From IMG/VR virus record IMGVR_UViG_3300049259_000187, positions 1-42,702 of that record: DNA of 42,702 nt; one strand, given 5' to 3'. Positions 6,661 to 13,248 of this stretch are shown here, one piece after another. The translations under genes and the position numbers were made by a program. This stretch comes from a virus. Every line of letters begins with the position of its first letter. Within the stretch, counting starts at the first letter, position 1. Under the pieces are notes generated by a model. The model ran no database searches, had not been told where the DNA came from, and was given only the letters and a program-made list of their open reading frames with translations.

Positions 6661-7794
6661 TCATGCCTCCACCCCGAACCGATCCCGAACAACAGCGATC
6701 CCGCGCGCCTCACGGATGTAGTCGTCGATCGATCCGCGATCCCTGCGGTCGGTGTGGATCAAGTGCTGGTAGGTCTTCTGGGACTCGGTCGGTGAGTGCC
6801 CGAGCTGAGCGGCTATCTCCACGGCCGTCCAGCCGGCGGCGGCCATCAGGGAGGCTCCGGTGTGACGGAGGTCGTAGGGCTTCAGCGTCTCCCCCAGTCC
6901 GCAGTCTTCGGCAGCGCGCTTGAAGCAGCGCGGGCGCTTCTTCTCCTTGCCGATCGGATGACGGGAGCGCCAATTGTCGTAGTCGACCTTGGTCCACGGC
7001 AGGCCGTCTGACTTGCGGCCGAACATGAGCCCTCGCCCATTGGAGGCGATGCGCCACTCCTCGAAGTCCTGCGCGACGATCTCGGGGACCAGGACTTTGC
7101 GGATATAGGCCATTCCGGTCTTCGAGCCGGGTTTGATCTTCCCGTTGACGTTCTTGGTCGTGACCGAGAGCTTGTCGTCGAGGTCGGGCCAGATGCGAGC
7201 CAAGGCATCCTCGGGCCGGATGCCAACGTAGGCGAGCATCGAGATCAGCGTCGCGGAGCCGAGATCGTCGCGCTCGAGGAACCACATGCGCAGTTGCTCG
7301 ACCTCGTTCGCGGTCAGCCAGCGGTGGGCCTTCTTCTCGTAGGCCGGGGTCTTCAGCGAAAGGATCGGGTTGGAATCGAAATATTCGTGCGGAAGAACGG
7401 CCTCGTCGAGGATCTGCTTGAGGACCGCCTGGGTCTTCCCCAGGACCGCCGGACCCGCCCCTTCCCTCAAACGCTGCTTCTGCCATTCGCTGAGTCGTTT
7501 CGGTTTGAGTTCGACGATCGACAGGTGACCCAGGAACGGAAGGACGTGCGCTTCCAACTGCTGCCGGTAGAGCGCCCTGGTCTCTCTGGTCACGTCGTGC
7601 GAGGCCAGCCATTCGGCGGCAAAGTCCTCCACGGTCTCCGCGTCTTTGGGGCGGACGAAGCTGCCGCGCTGTTCGACCTTCAGCTTCAGTTCCTCCGCCC
7701 CGCGCTTCGTCTTACGCGTCGCGGATTTCGGTCGGCCGTTCTCCCTCCAACGGATTTCGTGGGTCCCATATCGGGTCGGATGTATCGACGCCAT
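6661..7794 (-). CDS. int: Tyrosine-recombinase integrase
   Basis: The 377-residue product has the normal domain order. An N-terminal arm-binding part covers about 1-50 and a SAM-like core-binding domain about 52-135 (VEDFAAEWLAS onward). The catalytic domain covers about 155-345. The active-site set is Arg193 (GIRPEDAL), the PYDLRHTGAS box with Arg310, His333 (QLGHSPTE) and the nucleophile Tyr342 (TYQHL). The first His of the usual HxxR box is Tyr307 here, a substitution common in actinobacterial integrases. Its ATG overlaps the excisionase stop as TGATG, so the two are co-translated. The 3' end of the gene contains two arm-type repeats of attP. Confidence 0.97.
   Translation of the reverse strand: MASIHPTRYGTHEIRWRENGRPKSATRKTKRGAEELKLKVEQRGSFVRPKDAETVEDFAAEWLASHDVTRETRALYRQQLEAHVLPFLGHLSIVELKPKRLSEWQKQRLREGAGPAVLGKTQAVLKQILDEAVLPHEYFDSNPILSLKTPAYEKKAHRWLTANEVEQLRMWFLERDDLGSATLISMLAYVGIRPEDALARIWPDLDDKLSVTTKNVNGKIKPGSKTGMAYIRKVLVPEIVAQDFEEWRIASNGRGLMFGRKSDGLPWTKVDYDNWRSRHPIGKEKKRPRCFKRAAEDCGLGETLKPYDLRHTGASLMAAAGWTAVEIAAQLGHSPTESQKTYQHLIHTDRRDRGSIDDYIREARGIAVVRDRFGVEA
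6673..6690 (+). repeat. attP arm-type integrase site pair (right arm, inside int)
   Basis: CCCGAAC occurs at 6673-6679 and 6684-6690, 11 bp apart and in the same orientation as the left pair. These bases lie within the last codons of the integrase gene, so this part of int serves as both coding sequence and probable binding site. The core lies about 45-110 bp to the left. Confidence 0.6.
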
Positions 7795-8057
7795 CAGTGC
7801 CCTCCTTCGAGGCTCGCGAGCTTTGCCGCGAAACTACTGCGGTGACCTCGAACCCGGGGCATGGGATTGCCGATGGAGCGGCTTTTCGGCTTCGGTCCGC
7901 TGCGGACCCAGGCGAGCAGGTCCGATTCCGTCGTCACCCAGCGACCGCCGCGCTTCGTGAACGGGCTTTCGGCATCGGGCGCGACGCGATACAGCGTCGT
8001 CTTGCTCCAAGGCGTCTGCTCGGCCGCCTCGTCGATGGTCAGGATCGGCTCGTTCAT
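7794..8057 (-). CDS. Excisionase-like winged HTH protein
   Basis: The start at ATG 8057 overlaps the stop of the previous gene. The 87-residue product begins MNEPILTIDEAAEQTPWSKT, the pattern of the MerR/excisionase (HTH_17) fold: a TIDEAAE helix, a TTLYR recognition helix, and a wing with RGGRWVTTESDLLAWV. The basic C-terminal tail (PKPKSRSIG) may contact DNA. Its place directly upstream of int, translationally coupled, supports the role of recombination directionality factor. It could instead regulate int. Confidence 0.82.
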   Translation of the reverse strand: MNEPILTIDEAAEQTPWSKTTLYRVAPDAESPFTKRGGRWVTTESDLLAWVRSGPKPKSRSIGNPMPRVRGHRSSFAAKLASLEGGH

Positions 8058-8251
8058 GGCAGCTTCCAATGCACGTTGCCCTTTTCGTTCACGCTGACCC
8101 GTACAACTCGTCCTTCTTCGCGGGCGGCGTTCAAAGCCGGGACCACCCAGCGGCAGGCGGTGGGGTCGTAGCCAAGGGCCAGGGCCACTGATTCGGCGCT
8201 CATCGCGTCCTTCCGTGAAAGGGTCGCGATGATCTGTGCGTCGTTGCTCAT
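8054..8251 (-). CDS. Small winged-helix-like protein, 65 residues
   Basis: The start at ATG 8251 follows the mIHF-like gene with an ATG inside its stop region. The product begins MSNDAQIIATLSRKDAMSAE and contains LALGYDPTACRWVVPALNAA, followed by EEGRVVRVSVNEKGNVHW. This reads as a helical core plus a beta-hairpin wing, typical of compact winged-helix DNA-binding domains. Between an architectural protein and an excisionase, it may help regulate the recombination genes. No specific family can be named. Confidence 0.7.
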   Translation of the reverse strand: MSNDAQIIATLSRKDAMSAESVALALGYDPTACRWVVPALNAAREEGRVVRVSVNEKGNVHWKLP

Positions 8252-8580
8252 CGGTTCTGTCCTCGCTGACTCGGGTGGTTGTCGGAAATCCAGCGGATCA
8301 AGGCCTCTCGGCGCCACGCGGGGAAGTCCTGCAATCGCAAGGAGGAGCCGATCCGGTTGGCATCGAGGACGCGGCGGACCTTGGCGTCACCCAGCTTCGG
8401 CGTGGCGAGCAGGAGGTCACGGACGCGCATCGTGTCGAGCATCGGGTCCTCCGAGCGCAGCACCCCGAAGAGCCCGACGTGGCCTTCCGCCAGGTCCACT
8501 TTCAGGTCCTTGCGGTAGCGACGGATCTCGTTGGCGCGCTCCAGTGCCGACATCTTCCGATCAAGCTCGGCGGTGGTCAC
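8248..8580 (-). CDS. Actinobacterial-type integration host factor (mIHF-like)
   Basis: The 110-residue product has the features of actinobacterial IHF, a helix-two-turn-helix protein unrelated to E. coli IHF. A charged N-terminal helix (residues about 5-30) leads into MRVRDLLLATPKLGDAKVRR (about 51-70), the H2TH region. This is followed by VLDANRIGSSLRLQDF and a C-terminal helix ending ALIRWISDNH. mIHF is the host cofactor for phage L5 integration in mycobacteria. A phage-borne copy two genes upstream of xis and int would fit a role in building the integrase-attP complex or packing phage DNA. It is also the best host clue in the window. Confidence 0.78.
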   Translation of the reverse strand: MTTAELDRKMSALERANEIRRYRKDLKVDLAEGHVGLFGVLRSEDPMLDTMRVRDLLLATPKLGDAKVRRVLDANRIGSSLRLQDFPAWRREALIRWISDNHPSQRGQNR

Positions 8581-8834
8581 GAGTTCTGCTCCTTCAGCCA
8601 GCCGCGGCCTCGTAGGAACTCGCGGATCGTCGCGGCGTTGACGGGCTGACCCTGCTTGCGAAGGTGGAAGCGGGCAGCGGAGACGACGTGGAAGCTCTCG
8701 CCAGGAAGGTTGGTGGCGATCCAGGCCTCGGCCTCATCTCGGGTCGGTGCGACCTGGTTGCCGGTCGGGACGGTTGCGAGGTCTCGCTTGCGACGGGAGC
8801 CGTTGGCTACTCGTTCCGCCCTCACCTGATTCAC
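8577..8834 (-). CDS. Hypothetical protein with basic N terminus, 85 residues
   Basis: It starts at GTG 8834, whose GTGA overlaps the stop of the frame-shifted end of the DUF1376 gene. The N terminus is basic (ERVANGSRRKRDL). The C-terminal half reads AARFHLRKQGQPVNAATIREFLRGRGWL, which resembles a helix-turn-helix. It may bind DNA next to the iterons lying just upstream, but that is inference from location. Confidence 0.7.
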   Translation of the reverse strand: MNQVRAERVANGSRRKRDLATVPTGNQVAPTRDEAEAWIATNLPGESFHVVSAARFHLRKQGQPVNAATIREFLRGRGWLKEQNS

Positions 8835-9254
8835 GATTCCCCCCTGACGCAGTCGGGGGGGTTAGGGGGGGTAGTTACTCTCTGATCTCTGATCTCTGAT
8901 AGGACGTTTCTGGTCAAGATCTGGTCAAGATCTGGTGCGATTCTGGTCAGCATCTGGTCAGCCCTCCCCCCTCTTTTTGCGTTGCTTTTGACGCTCTTTC
9001 TCAAGCCGTTTGTTGACCAGGTGGTCACCGTCTGTCCGCCAACACGGTTCCAACCGAGGCCAGAGTGAGTCGAGCTTCCGACGCTGGATGCCGAGCATTT
9101 CGGCGAGTACGTCTTTGTCGCTCGGAAGCGGCTCCTGCCAGGAATGGCAGATGAGGTCGATGTGGATTCCCCGCGCCTCAGCGCCCATGCGCCGGACCTT
9201 GGAATCGCCGAGCCAGTCTGAGCAGTAGAAATTGACATAGGGAAGCTCGGGCAT
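8831..9254 (-). CDS. DUF1376 replication-initiator-like protein, probable frameshift near 8966-8978
   Basis: The intact first frame (9254-8958, 98 residues) begins MPELPYVNFYCSDWLGDSKV and has the RGIHIDLICHSWQEP segment of the DUF1376 family. These proteins are often the N-terminal half of phage replication initiators. The frame stops at 8958 after KRGEG, just past an A5/G6 homopolymer pair. A shift of one base there opens a second frame (GGRADQMLTRIAPDLDQ and onward) of about 43 residues. Its TGA at 8831 forms a GTGA overlap with the next gene, the normal junction of this operon, so the longer product is likely the real one. Whether the shift is a sequencing error, a mutation or programmed cannot be told here. 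The extension contains iterons. Confidence 0.75.
8880..8900. repeat. Three 7-bp tandem repeats
   Basis: CTCTGAT occurs three times without gaps at 8880-8900. The 7-bp period does not keep a reading frame, so protein-level repetition does not explain it. The repeats lie just beside the 11-bp iterons, close to the end of the DUF1376 gene. They may be a second binding site or the edge of an unwinding element of an origin. Confidence 0.6.
8909..8963. repeat. Five 11-bp iterons, candidate replication origin
   Basis: On the plus strand TCTGGT begins at 8909, 8920, 8931, 8942 and 8953, an exact 11-bp period. The first two units are identical (TCTGGTCAAGA); the third differs in TCTGGTGCGAT; the last two end in CAGC. 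Eleven is not a multiple of three, so each copy encodes different residues, which points to selection on DNA. The array lies in the 3' part of a replication-initiator-like gene, the same arrangement as lambda ori inside gene O. Origin function is inference. Confidence 0.65.
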
Positions 9255-9904
9255 TACCTCTCGCCACCGACCGTCTCAACCATCGCCCCTGGGTCCCAGC
9301 GATGGACCTGAACATCACTCTTCCCTGCGGTGATCATCCGTCGATTTCTTGAGCGGTTGTGCCGGGGTGTCGCGAGAACCCTGTTCTCCCCTTGGCGCTG
9401 CGGGGTGAACCCAGCGCGTTTCACCGCCTCCCCCCAGCGACCATTCCCAAGCCTCCGGCAAATGGTCTCGACACACATAACGTCTTCCCGCGTCGCGTAC
9501 GACGCCCACTCTTGCCGAGTGGGAACGTGTCCTTCCGCGGCAACGAAACCGCGTATCGCGTCTGCGCACTCGACCGCCGAGATAGCCACGTCACGGCCAT
9601 GGCGGGGTTGATAACCAGCCGCAAGCACCGCGCCCGACCAAGAACCGAATCGCCTGATGACGATTGAGCGACAGCAAGGTCGCTCCGCCCATGCGTTCCA
9701 TTCGTCGCCGGAGGGATAGCCGTGATCAGATCGGCCAGCTAGGAGGCGAAGCGCCTCGAGCATCCTCTCGGTCGTGATGGCGTTGGAATTCGAATTCGAG
9801 TTGTGACCCCGAACAAAACGCTGAAACTCGCCAGCCCGATAGCCGTGCCTCGTTCTCGGGGTTAGCTTCGTCGCGCGGCCGCAGCCGCACTCGCAGAGCT
9901 TCAT
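9254..9904 (-). CDS. Protein with two homing-endonuclease-associated repeats
   Basis: The product has two copies of the homing-endonuclease-associated (HNH_repeat) fold. One ends in IRRFGSWSGAVLAAGYQP and the second in RRLGNGRWGEAVKRAGFTP, each preceded by two helices with a P(S/T)xxEW turn. The N terminus (MKLCECGCGRAT) with later Cys/His residues looks like a zinc knuckle often found in phage HNH proteins. No HNH catalytic core is visible, so it is a DNA-binding protein or a nuclease remnant. An alternative ATG nine bases upstream at 9913 is possible. It sits between the HTH gene and the DUF1376 gene with ATGA-type contacts. Confidence 0.75.
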   Translation of the reverse strand: MKLCECGCGRATKLTPRTRHGYRAGEFQRFVRGHNSNSNSNAITTERMLEALRLLAGRSDHGYPSGDEWNAWAERPCCRSIVIRRFGSWSGAVLAAGYQPRHGRDVAISAVECADAIRGFVAAEGHVPTRQEWASYATREDVMCVETICRRLGNGRWGEAVKRAGFTPQRQGENRVLATPRHNRSRNRRMITAGKSDVQVHRWDPGAMVETVGGER

Positions 9905-10269
9905 GCCGCCCATGCTTCGAAAGGGTCGTACATGGAAGTACCGGGCGGAGCCTCGGGAAGGGGGGTAACCGAGTCTGCAACGCCCGAATCGAGAGTGACG
10001 GGAGCAGTCGAAACGAGAGGAGCTACCTCCATGTCCCCGGGGCCTCGCGGCTTGCCGACTCCGTCACTCTCGACCCCGACGTTCAGGGTGTACCTGACTC
10101 CTATTGCTTCACTGCTTTTCTCGGGCACGCTCGAGATGTGGTGCCCGAGTTTGTTCAACTCGCAGATACGAGCGGCGTAGCGAGGGGTGATGTCGAGCAA
10201 CTGGAAGCTGTGTACGCCCCGCCGACCGGCTTCTTCCAGCCTCTTGAGGATCTGGTCCCGGTGGCTCAT
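9901..10269 (-). CDS. Helix-turn-helix (HTH_39-type) protein, 122 residues
   Basis: The start at ATG 10269 overlaps the previous stop. Residues 1-60 read MSHRDQILKRLEEAGRRGVH, then FQLLDITPRYAARICELNKL and a wing with SSVPEKSS. This is the pattern of the small phage helix-turn-helix family in which a late TPRxxARIxEL helix recognises DNA. The C-terminal half is Pro/Val-rich and probably disordered, ending FEAWAA. Its location near replication-type genes suggests a replication or early regulatory role. Confidence 0.78.
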   Translation of the reverse strand: MSHRDQILKRLEEAGRRGVHSFQLLDITPRYAARICELNKLGHHISSVPEKSSEAIGVRYTLNVGVESDGVGKPRGPGDMEVAPLVSTAPVTLDSGVADSVTPLPEAPPGTSMYDPFEAWAA

Positions 10270-10529
10270 CGACGGCCGCCCTTGAGGGCATCGAGGAAGT
10301 GCAGTTCGGAGACCCTGCAAAGCCCTAGCGGCGTGGCACCGCTCGATCCGCTGCCACCGCTGAAGCGACTGCGGATATGGCACCTGCCTTCCTCCGAGTT
10401 GACGAACTCGACGATGGTCAGAACGTTGTGAAGGGTCCAGTCGCCCTCCTCCATCAGGCCCGGGTCATCCCTGATCCCGTCCATCTGCTCCATGATGTGT
10501 TTGCCGAGGTCGGCGAGGTCGACGGTCAT
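10266..10529 (-). CDS. Hypothetical protein, 87 residues
   Basis: It starts at ATG 10529, inside the stop of the tiny membrane ORF above. The product begins MTVDLADLGKHIMEQMDGI and contains NVLTIVEFVNSEEGRCHIRS, with two cysteines. A Gly/Ser stretch (SGGSGSSGATP) near residue 60 looks like a linker. There is no known family; it is placed in the coupled early operon. Confidence 0.7.
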   Translation of the reverse strand: MTVDLADLGKHIMEQMDGIRDDPGLMEEGDWTLHNVLTIVEFVNSEEGRCHIRSRFSGGSGSSGATPLGLCRVSELHFLDALKGGRR

Positions 10530-10606
10530 GAGTTCAACCACCCGATGAGGCAAAAGACGAGCAGGAACACTCCGAACGCCAGTAGGGCGAGCCAGAATTC
10601 CCTCAC
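10526..10606 (-). CDS. 26-residue single-membrane-span peptide
   Basis: A GTG at 10606 overlaps the stop of the upstream gene (GTGA), and the frame's TGA overlaps the next ATG. Between them lies MREFWLALLAFGVFLLVF plus a short polar end, a single hydrophobic helix. The tight coupling on both sides and the purely hydrophobic content argue for a real small membrane peptide. Early-region peptides of this kind may act in superinfection exclusion or membrane tuning, but nothing here shows that. Confidence 0.6.
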   Translation of the reverse strand: MREFWLALLAFGVFLLVFCLIGWLNS

Positions 10607-10980
10607 GTCGCCTCACCCCTCCGAAGGCTTTGGTATCCGCTGATGACGGCCTTCTGATTCGACAGCCACAAGCGGAGTGCTTCGATGCGAGTCTTCTGCG
10701 TGTTGTATTCCGCGTGAAGTTCGGGAAGCTTGGTGCGGACCGCTTTCTCCGCGAGAGCGCATCTCAGGTCCTCTGGCGGCACTCTGCGGCCGTCCTGTAG
10801 GGCCTCCTCGTAGATCCGTAGAAGCTCTTCCCCGATGGCCGTTTCGAACCTCAGCTTCGTGTCTCCGAAGCGGGTGATGAGTTGGCTCAACTCCGTCGAT
10901 GCCGCCTGGACTCCGCGACTCGCATCGTCAAGATCTCTCAGGATCTCGGCACCCGAGCGCATGGACTGAACGTCGGTCAT
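10603..10980 (-). CDS. Hypothetical coiled-coil protein, 125 residues
   Basis: The whole product is helical and charged. It begins MTDVQSMRSGAEILRDLDD and its C terminus has TQKTRIEALRLWLSNQKAV. Heptad-like spacing suggests a dimeric coiled coil. It overlaps its neighbours by four bases on each side. No family is recognised, although its place below the SSB-like gene fits a recombination or replication accessory protein. Confidence 0.7.
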   Translation of the reverse strand: MTDVQSMRSGAEILRDLDDASRGVQAASTELSQLITRFGDTKLRFETAIGEELLRIYEEALQDGRRVPPEDLRCALAEKAVRTKLPELHAEYNTQKTRIEALRLWLSNQKAVISGYQSLRRGEAT

Positions 10981-11270
10981 AGCGTGTCCCTTGCGCCCTC
11001 GTGGATGTGCGGAGCGGGCACACCGGGTTCAACCTCGTCTTCGACACTTGGCGGGTAGTAGGTGGGGTCGCCCGTGGACGGTATGTAGGCCGGGTGCTCG
11101 GTTATGACCTTCGCCAGTGCGCAGAGTTCCACCCAACTGCCGCTGGGATAGCATCCCGTGTCCTTCCCGTAGCCACTGAATTCCTCGCGGATTTCATCCG
11201 TGTACTCGTCACGGCGATCAAAGTTCAACCGCTTGCCGCCGCTGACGAAGACGGGAGGCTTCGCCTTCAT
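10977..11270 (-). CDS. Hypothetical protein, 97 residues
   Basis: The product starts MKAKPPVFVSGGKRLNFDRR and has an aromatic centre (GYGKDTGCYPSGSWVELCAL), with two cysteines and a Pro-rich acidic C terminus. It overlaps the next gene as ATGA. Nothing identifies a fold or function. Confidence 0.65.
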   Translation of the reverse strand: MKAKPPVFVSGGKRLNFDRRDEYTDEIREEFSGYGKDTGCYPSGSWVELCALAKVITEHPAYIPSTGDPTYYPPSVEDEVEPGVPAPHIHEGARDTL

Positions 11271-11437
11271 CGCTCGTACCTGTCGTAGAACGCAGCGTCG
11301 TCAGTTTCGATCTGGTCCCACAGAAGCTCGGACTTCTCCGGCGTACGATCGACCCCGTCGTTCCCCGGCTCCTCGAACTGCATATAGGCCTTCTGCTCGA
11401 AGCGGAGCATCTCTTCGTATTCGGAGGGGCGGAACAT
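11267..11437 (-). CDS. Hypothetical acidic protein, 56 residues
   Basis: The start ATG 11437 forms TGATG with the stop of the gene above. The product, MFRPSEYEEMLRFEQKAYMQ then a Glu/Asp-rich tail ending FYDRYER, is strongly acidic and aromatic. A longer upstream frame exists but lies inside the neighbour. Its size and charge resemble DNA-mimic or inhibitor-type phage proteins, but that is only an impression. Confidence 0.62.
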   Translation of the reverse strand: MFRPSEYEEMLRFEQKAYMQFEEPGNDGVDRTPEKSELLWDQIETDDAAFYDRYER

Positions 11438-11616
11438 CAGTTCCAGGTCTGTTCGATCGCTTGGGCTAGGCGCTTGAGGCGGGTCTCGCACTCTTCGAAG
11501 CAGCCCTTGTCGAAGGGTGGAAACGGACCAGCCTCATGGTTCAGCGTGTTCATCGCTTCATGAGCGAGACGGACCATGCGCAGCGTCTTCATGTCCCGAG
11601 CGTTGTCTTCGGCCAT
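11437..11616 (-). CDS. Hypothetical protein, 59 residues
   Basis: The start is chosen at ATG 11616, just after the stop of the gene above; an ATG at 11637 would overlap it. The product begins MAEDNARDMKTLRMVRLAHE, is helical, and has two cysteines near FDKGCFEECETRL. Function unknown. Confidence 0.6.
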   Translation of the reverse strand: MAEDNARDMKTLRMVRLAHEAMNTLNHEAGPFPPFDKGCFEECETRLKRLAQAIEQTWN

Positions 11617-11621
11617 CGTGC

Positions 11622-11750
11622 TCACCACGGCCTCCACGTCTCAGTGGTCTCTTCGGCGCGCTGGGATTGGCGGAGTTCCTGTTCCTTACGCCACATGAGG
11701 CCGTAGAAGCCCCATGCGGCGGCGGGAAGATGGGAGAGGAGGCGCGCCAT
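11622..11750 (-). CDS. 42-residue basic/aromatic peptide
   Basis: The ATG at 11750 forms TGATG with the stop of the SSB-like gene, so it is translationally coupled. The product (MARLLSHLPAAAWGFYGLMW then a charged tail) has a moderately hydrophobic N-terminal helix and may associate with membrane. It is short and unsupported by any family. Confidence 0.5.
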   Translation of the reverse strand: MARLLSHLPAAAWGFYGLMWRKEQELRQSQRAEETTETWRPW

Positions 11751-12604
11751 CAGAACGGGGGCAGTTCGCCGTCGTCGAAGCCGTCAGCGGTAGGCAACGG
11801 ACCTTTGATCCAAGCTTCCGTAGAGGTCTTCAGTTGAGCCAGAGCGTTGCCCTGACGATCAAGGTCCTGAAGTGCCGAGAGAGCGGCGTCAGAGCGTCCT
11901 TCGACCAACAGGGGGCCGGTGATGTAGTCGGCCACCTTTTCTCTCGCCGCCGCCGAGGTGAGTCCTGCCGAGTCGAGAAGCTGGAGTACGTGGTCTCGGT
12001 TGACCAGGTCCTCCTTCGGGAAGTTCAGGCTCGGTCTCGGTTCTTCGGTACGGGCGCCGGAGAAGTCGACTGGAGCCGAGTCAGGGGCAGCGATGGGAGG
12101 AGACGGGGGTTGCGGTGAGCTTCCCGTCCTCGCTGCGCCCTGACTCGTACCCTGGCCGAGAGGACGTTTAGGGGCTTCGGAGACGAACTGCTCCAGTTCT
12201 TCTACGAGGATGCGGGTTGAATCGCATACAACTCGTCCCTCCGTCGCCATCTTGTTGATCGTGGGCGAGAGGATCTTGAGGACCGCCTGGCGCGTGATCC
12301 GCGCTTCCTTGGCGTCCCAATCGACATCGTCCTTCGACGCCTTGGAGTTGTTGGAGGTCCGCGTTTCGGTCGAGCCTCCGCCACCGGCCTTGTCCTTGGT
12401 GCCTTTGCTGAACTTCCAGGAGCCGTCTGGCTTCTGGCTGAATTCCCCGGTGACTTCTTCACCCGGTTGAGGTTCGCCGCCTTTGGTCCCCCAGGAGCAA
12501 CCGAAGCGTTGCCCGTTGCGGTCGAAGATCATGTCGTAGAACGTGATGCCGTGTTCCCAAGGGTTCGGGTTCTTGGCCTCGATGACGGTGACGGTCTCGC
12601 TCAT
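11750..12604 (-). CDS. Single-stranded-DNA-binding-like protein
   Basis: The 284-residue product begins MSETVTVIEAKNPNPWEHGI, followed by FYDMIFDRNGQRFGCSWGTK, GEEVTGEFSQKPDGSWKF and a Gly-rich stretch. This reads as an OB-type beta barrel at about residues 1-70. A helical part follows at 90-145. Then comes a Pro/Ala/Ser-rich linker at about 150-185, a second helical part, and the acidic C-terminal tip GFDDGELPPF. The tip matches the acidic-Pro-Phe tail that bacterial SSB proteins use to recruit replication and repair partners. I infer ssDNA binding in phage replication or recombination. It is longer than typical SSB (about 160 residues). No other SSB or recombinase is seen. Confidence 0.62.
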   Translation of the reverse strand: MSETVTVIEAKNPNPWEHGITFYDMIFDRNGQRFGCSWGTKGGEPQPGEEVTGEFSQKPDGSWKFSKGTKDKAGGGGSTETRTSNNSKASKDDVDWDAKEARITRQAVLKILSPTINKMATEGRVVCDSTRILVEELEQFVSEAPKRPLGQGTSQGAARTGSSPQPPSPPIAAPDSAPVDFSGARTEEPRPSLNFPKEDLVNRDHVLQLLDSAGLTSAAAREKVADYITGPLLVEGRSDAALSALQDLDRQGNALAQLKTSTEAWIKGPLPTADGFDDGELPPF

Positions 12605-12810
12605 TCTTCGGCTCGCTTCCAGTAGGACTTGCTGGGCCAGTTCTCAGGAGCGCGCAGGGAATGGCTGAGGATCGAGGCGACTCCATCGGTCTCGATGTTG
12701 CGCAGTTGGGCCGTCGCTCCCGCACCGAGCGTCTCGGCGCTTTCAAGCTCGTACGTCGTCACCGTTCCCATCGGCGCCGAGTGGAACTCGTAGAGATCGC
12801 CGCGCTTCAT
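12601..12810 (-). CDS. Hypothetical beta-type protein, 69 residues
   Basis: The product begins MKRGDLYEFHSAPMGTVTTY and is mostly beta-strand-like with a C-terminal KSYWKRAEE helix. Its ATG overlaps the stop of the gene above and its own stop overlaps the SSB-like start. Function unknown. Confidence 0.65.
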   Translation of the reverse strand: MKRGDLYEFHSAPMGTVTTYELESAETLGAGATAQLRNIETDGVASILSHSLRAPENWPSKSYWKRAEE

Positions 12811-12986
12811 CGCAGCTTCTCCAACTCGGCGAGACGTGCATTCGCGTCGGCCACCACCTGGGCGTCACCTGACCTCAACGCTGCTTCTTTTGCCCGGTAG
12901 GCCTGAACCCGTGGCTCGATGAGAGCGGGGTCCTCGTCGTGGGCGAGGAGGCGCCTCTCGAACTGCAGTAGCTCGGTGGTGGTCAT
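12807..12986 (-). CDS. Hypothetical helical protein, 59 residues
   Basis: The frame MTTTELLQFERRLLAHDEDP and onward is charged and helical, ending ANARLAELEKLR. ATG 12986 overlaps the previous stop and its TGA overlaps the next ATG, so it belongs to the coupled chain. Its amphipathic pattern fits a small coiled coil. Confidence 0.62.
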   Translation of the reverse strand: MTTTELLQFERRLLAHDEDPALIEPRVQAYRAKEAALRSGDAQVVADANARLAELEKLR

Positions 12987-13081
12987 CGGCGCCTCCGGAT
13001 CACTTCGAGGGAGCCGTCGTGCATCTGTCGCACCATCCGCCAGTTAGGACCGAACAGCAGCTTCATCAACAGGGCGCGCAT
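12983..13081 (-). CDS. 32-residue basic peptide
   Basis: A short frame starts at ATG 13081, where it touches the stop of the gene above, and its TGA overlaps the next ATG. The product begins [20 protein letters not shown] and ends in four arginines. Coupling at both ends is the only reason to call it. Confidence 0.45.
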   Translation of the reverse strand: MRALLMKLLFGPNWRMVRQMHDGSLEVIRRRR

Positions 13082-13248
13082 CAGCGGTTCCCCGTCTTCG
13101 CGAAGCGGTTCCACTTCGGGGGCCACTGAAATGCCTCTACGCGCTCAGGCTTGCGGTCCTGGATCTTTTCGTCCTTCTGGGCCTTCTTGAAGGCGATCAC
13201 CGCGAGCACCGCAGGGGCGCCGATGATGAGGATTGGCAGGGAGTTCAC
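13081..13248 (-). CDS. 55-residue membrane-anchored protein
   Basis: It starts at GTG 13248 (GTGA with the stop of the repeat-bearing gene). The first 20 residues ([20 protein letters not shown]) form one membrane span, followed by a basic tail ([20 protein letters not shown]) and a short aromatic end. An N-terminal anchor with a positive cytoplasmic tail is likely. No family is seen. Confidence 0.6.
   Translation of the reverse strand: MNSLPILIIGAPAVLAVIAFKKAQKDEKIQDRKPERVEAFQWPPKWNRFAKTGNR

Noticed and set aside
6434-6664. Minus-strand frame reading through the tRNA-like element
   Set aside because: The peptide contains the GRSSVGRAQ string typical of mistaken translations of tRNA genes, and the region is attP.
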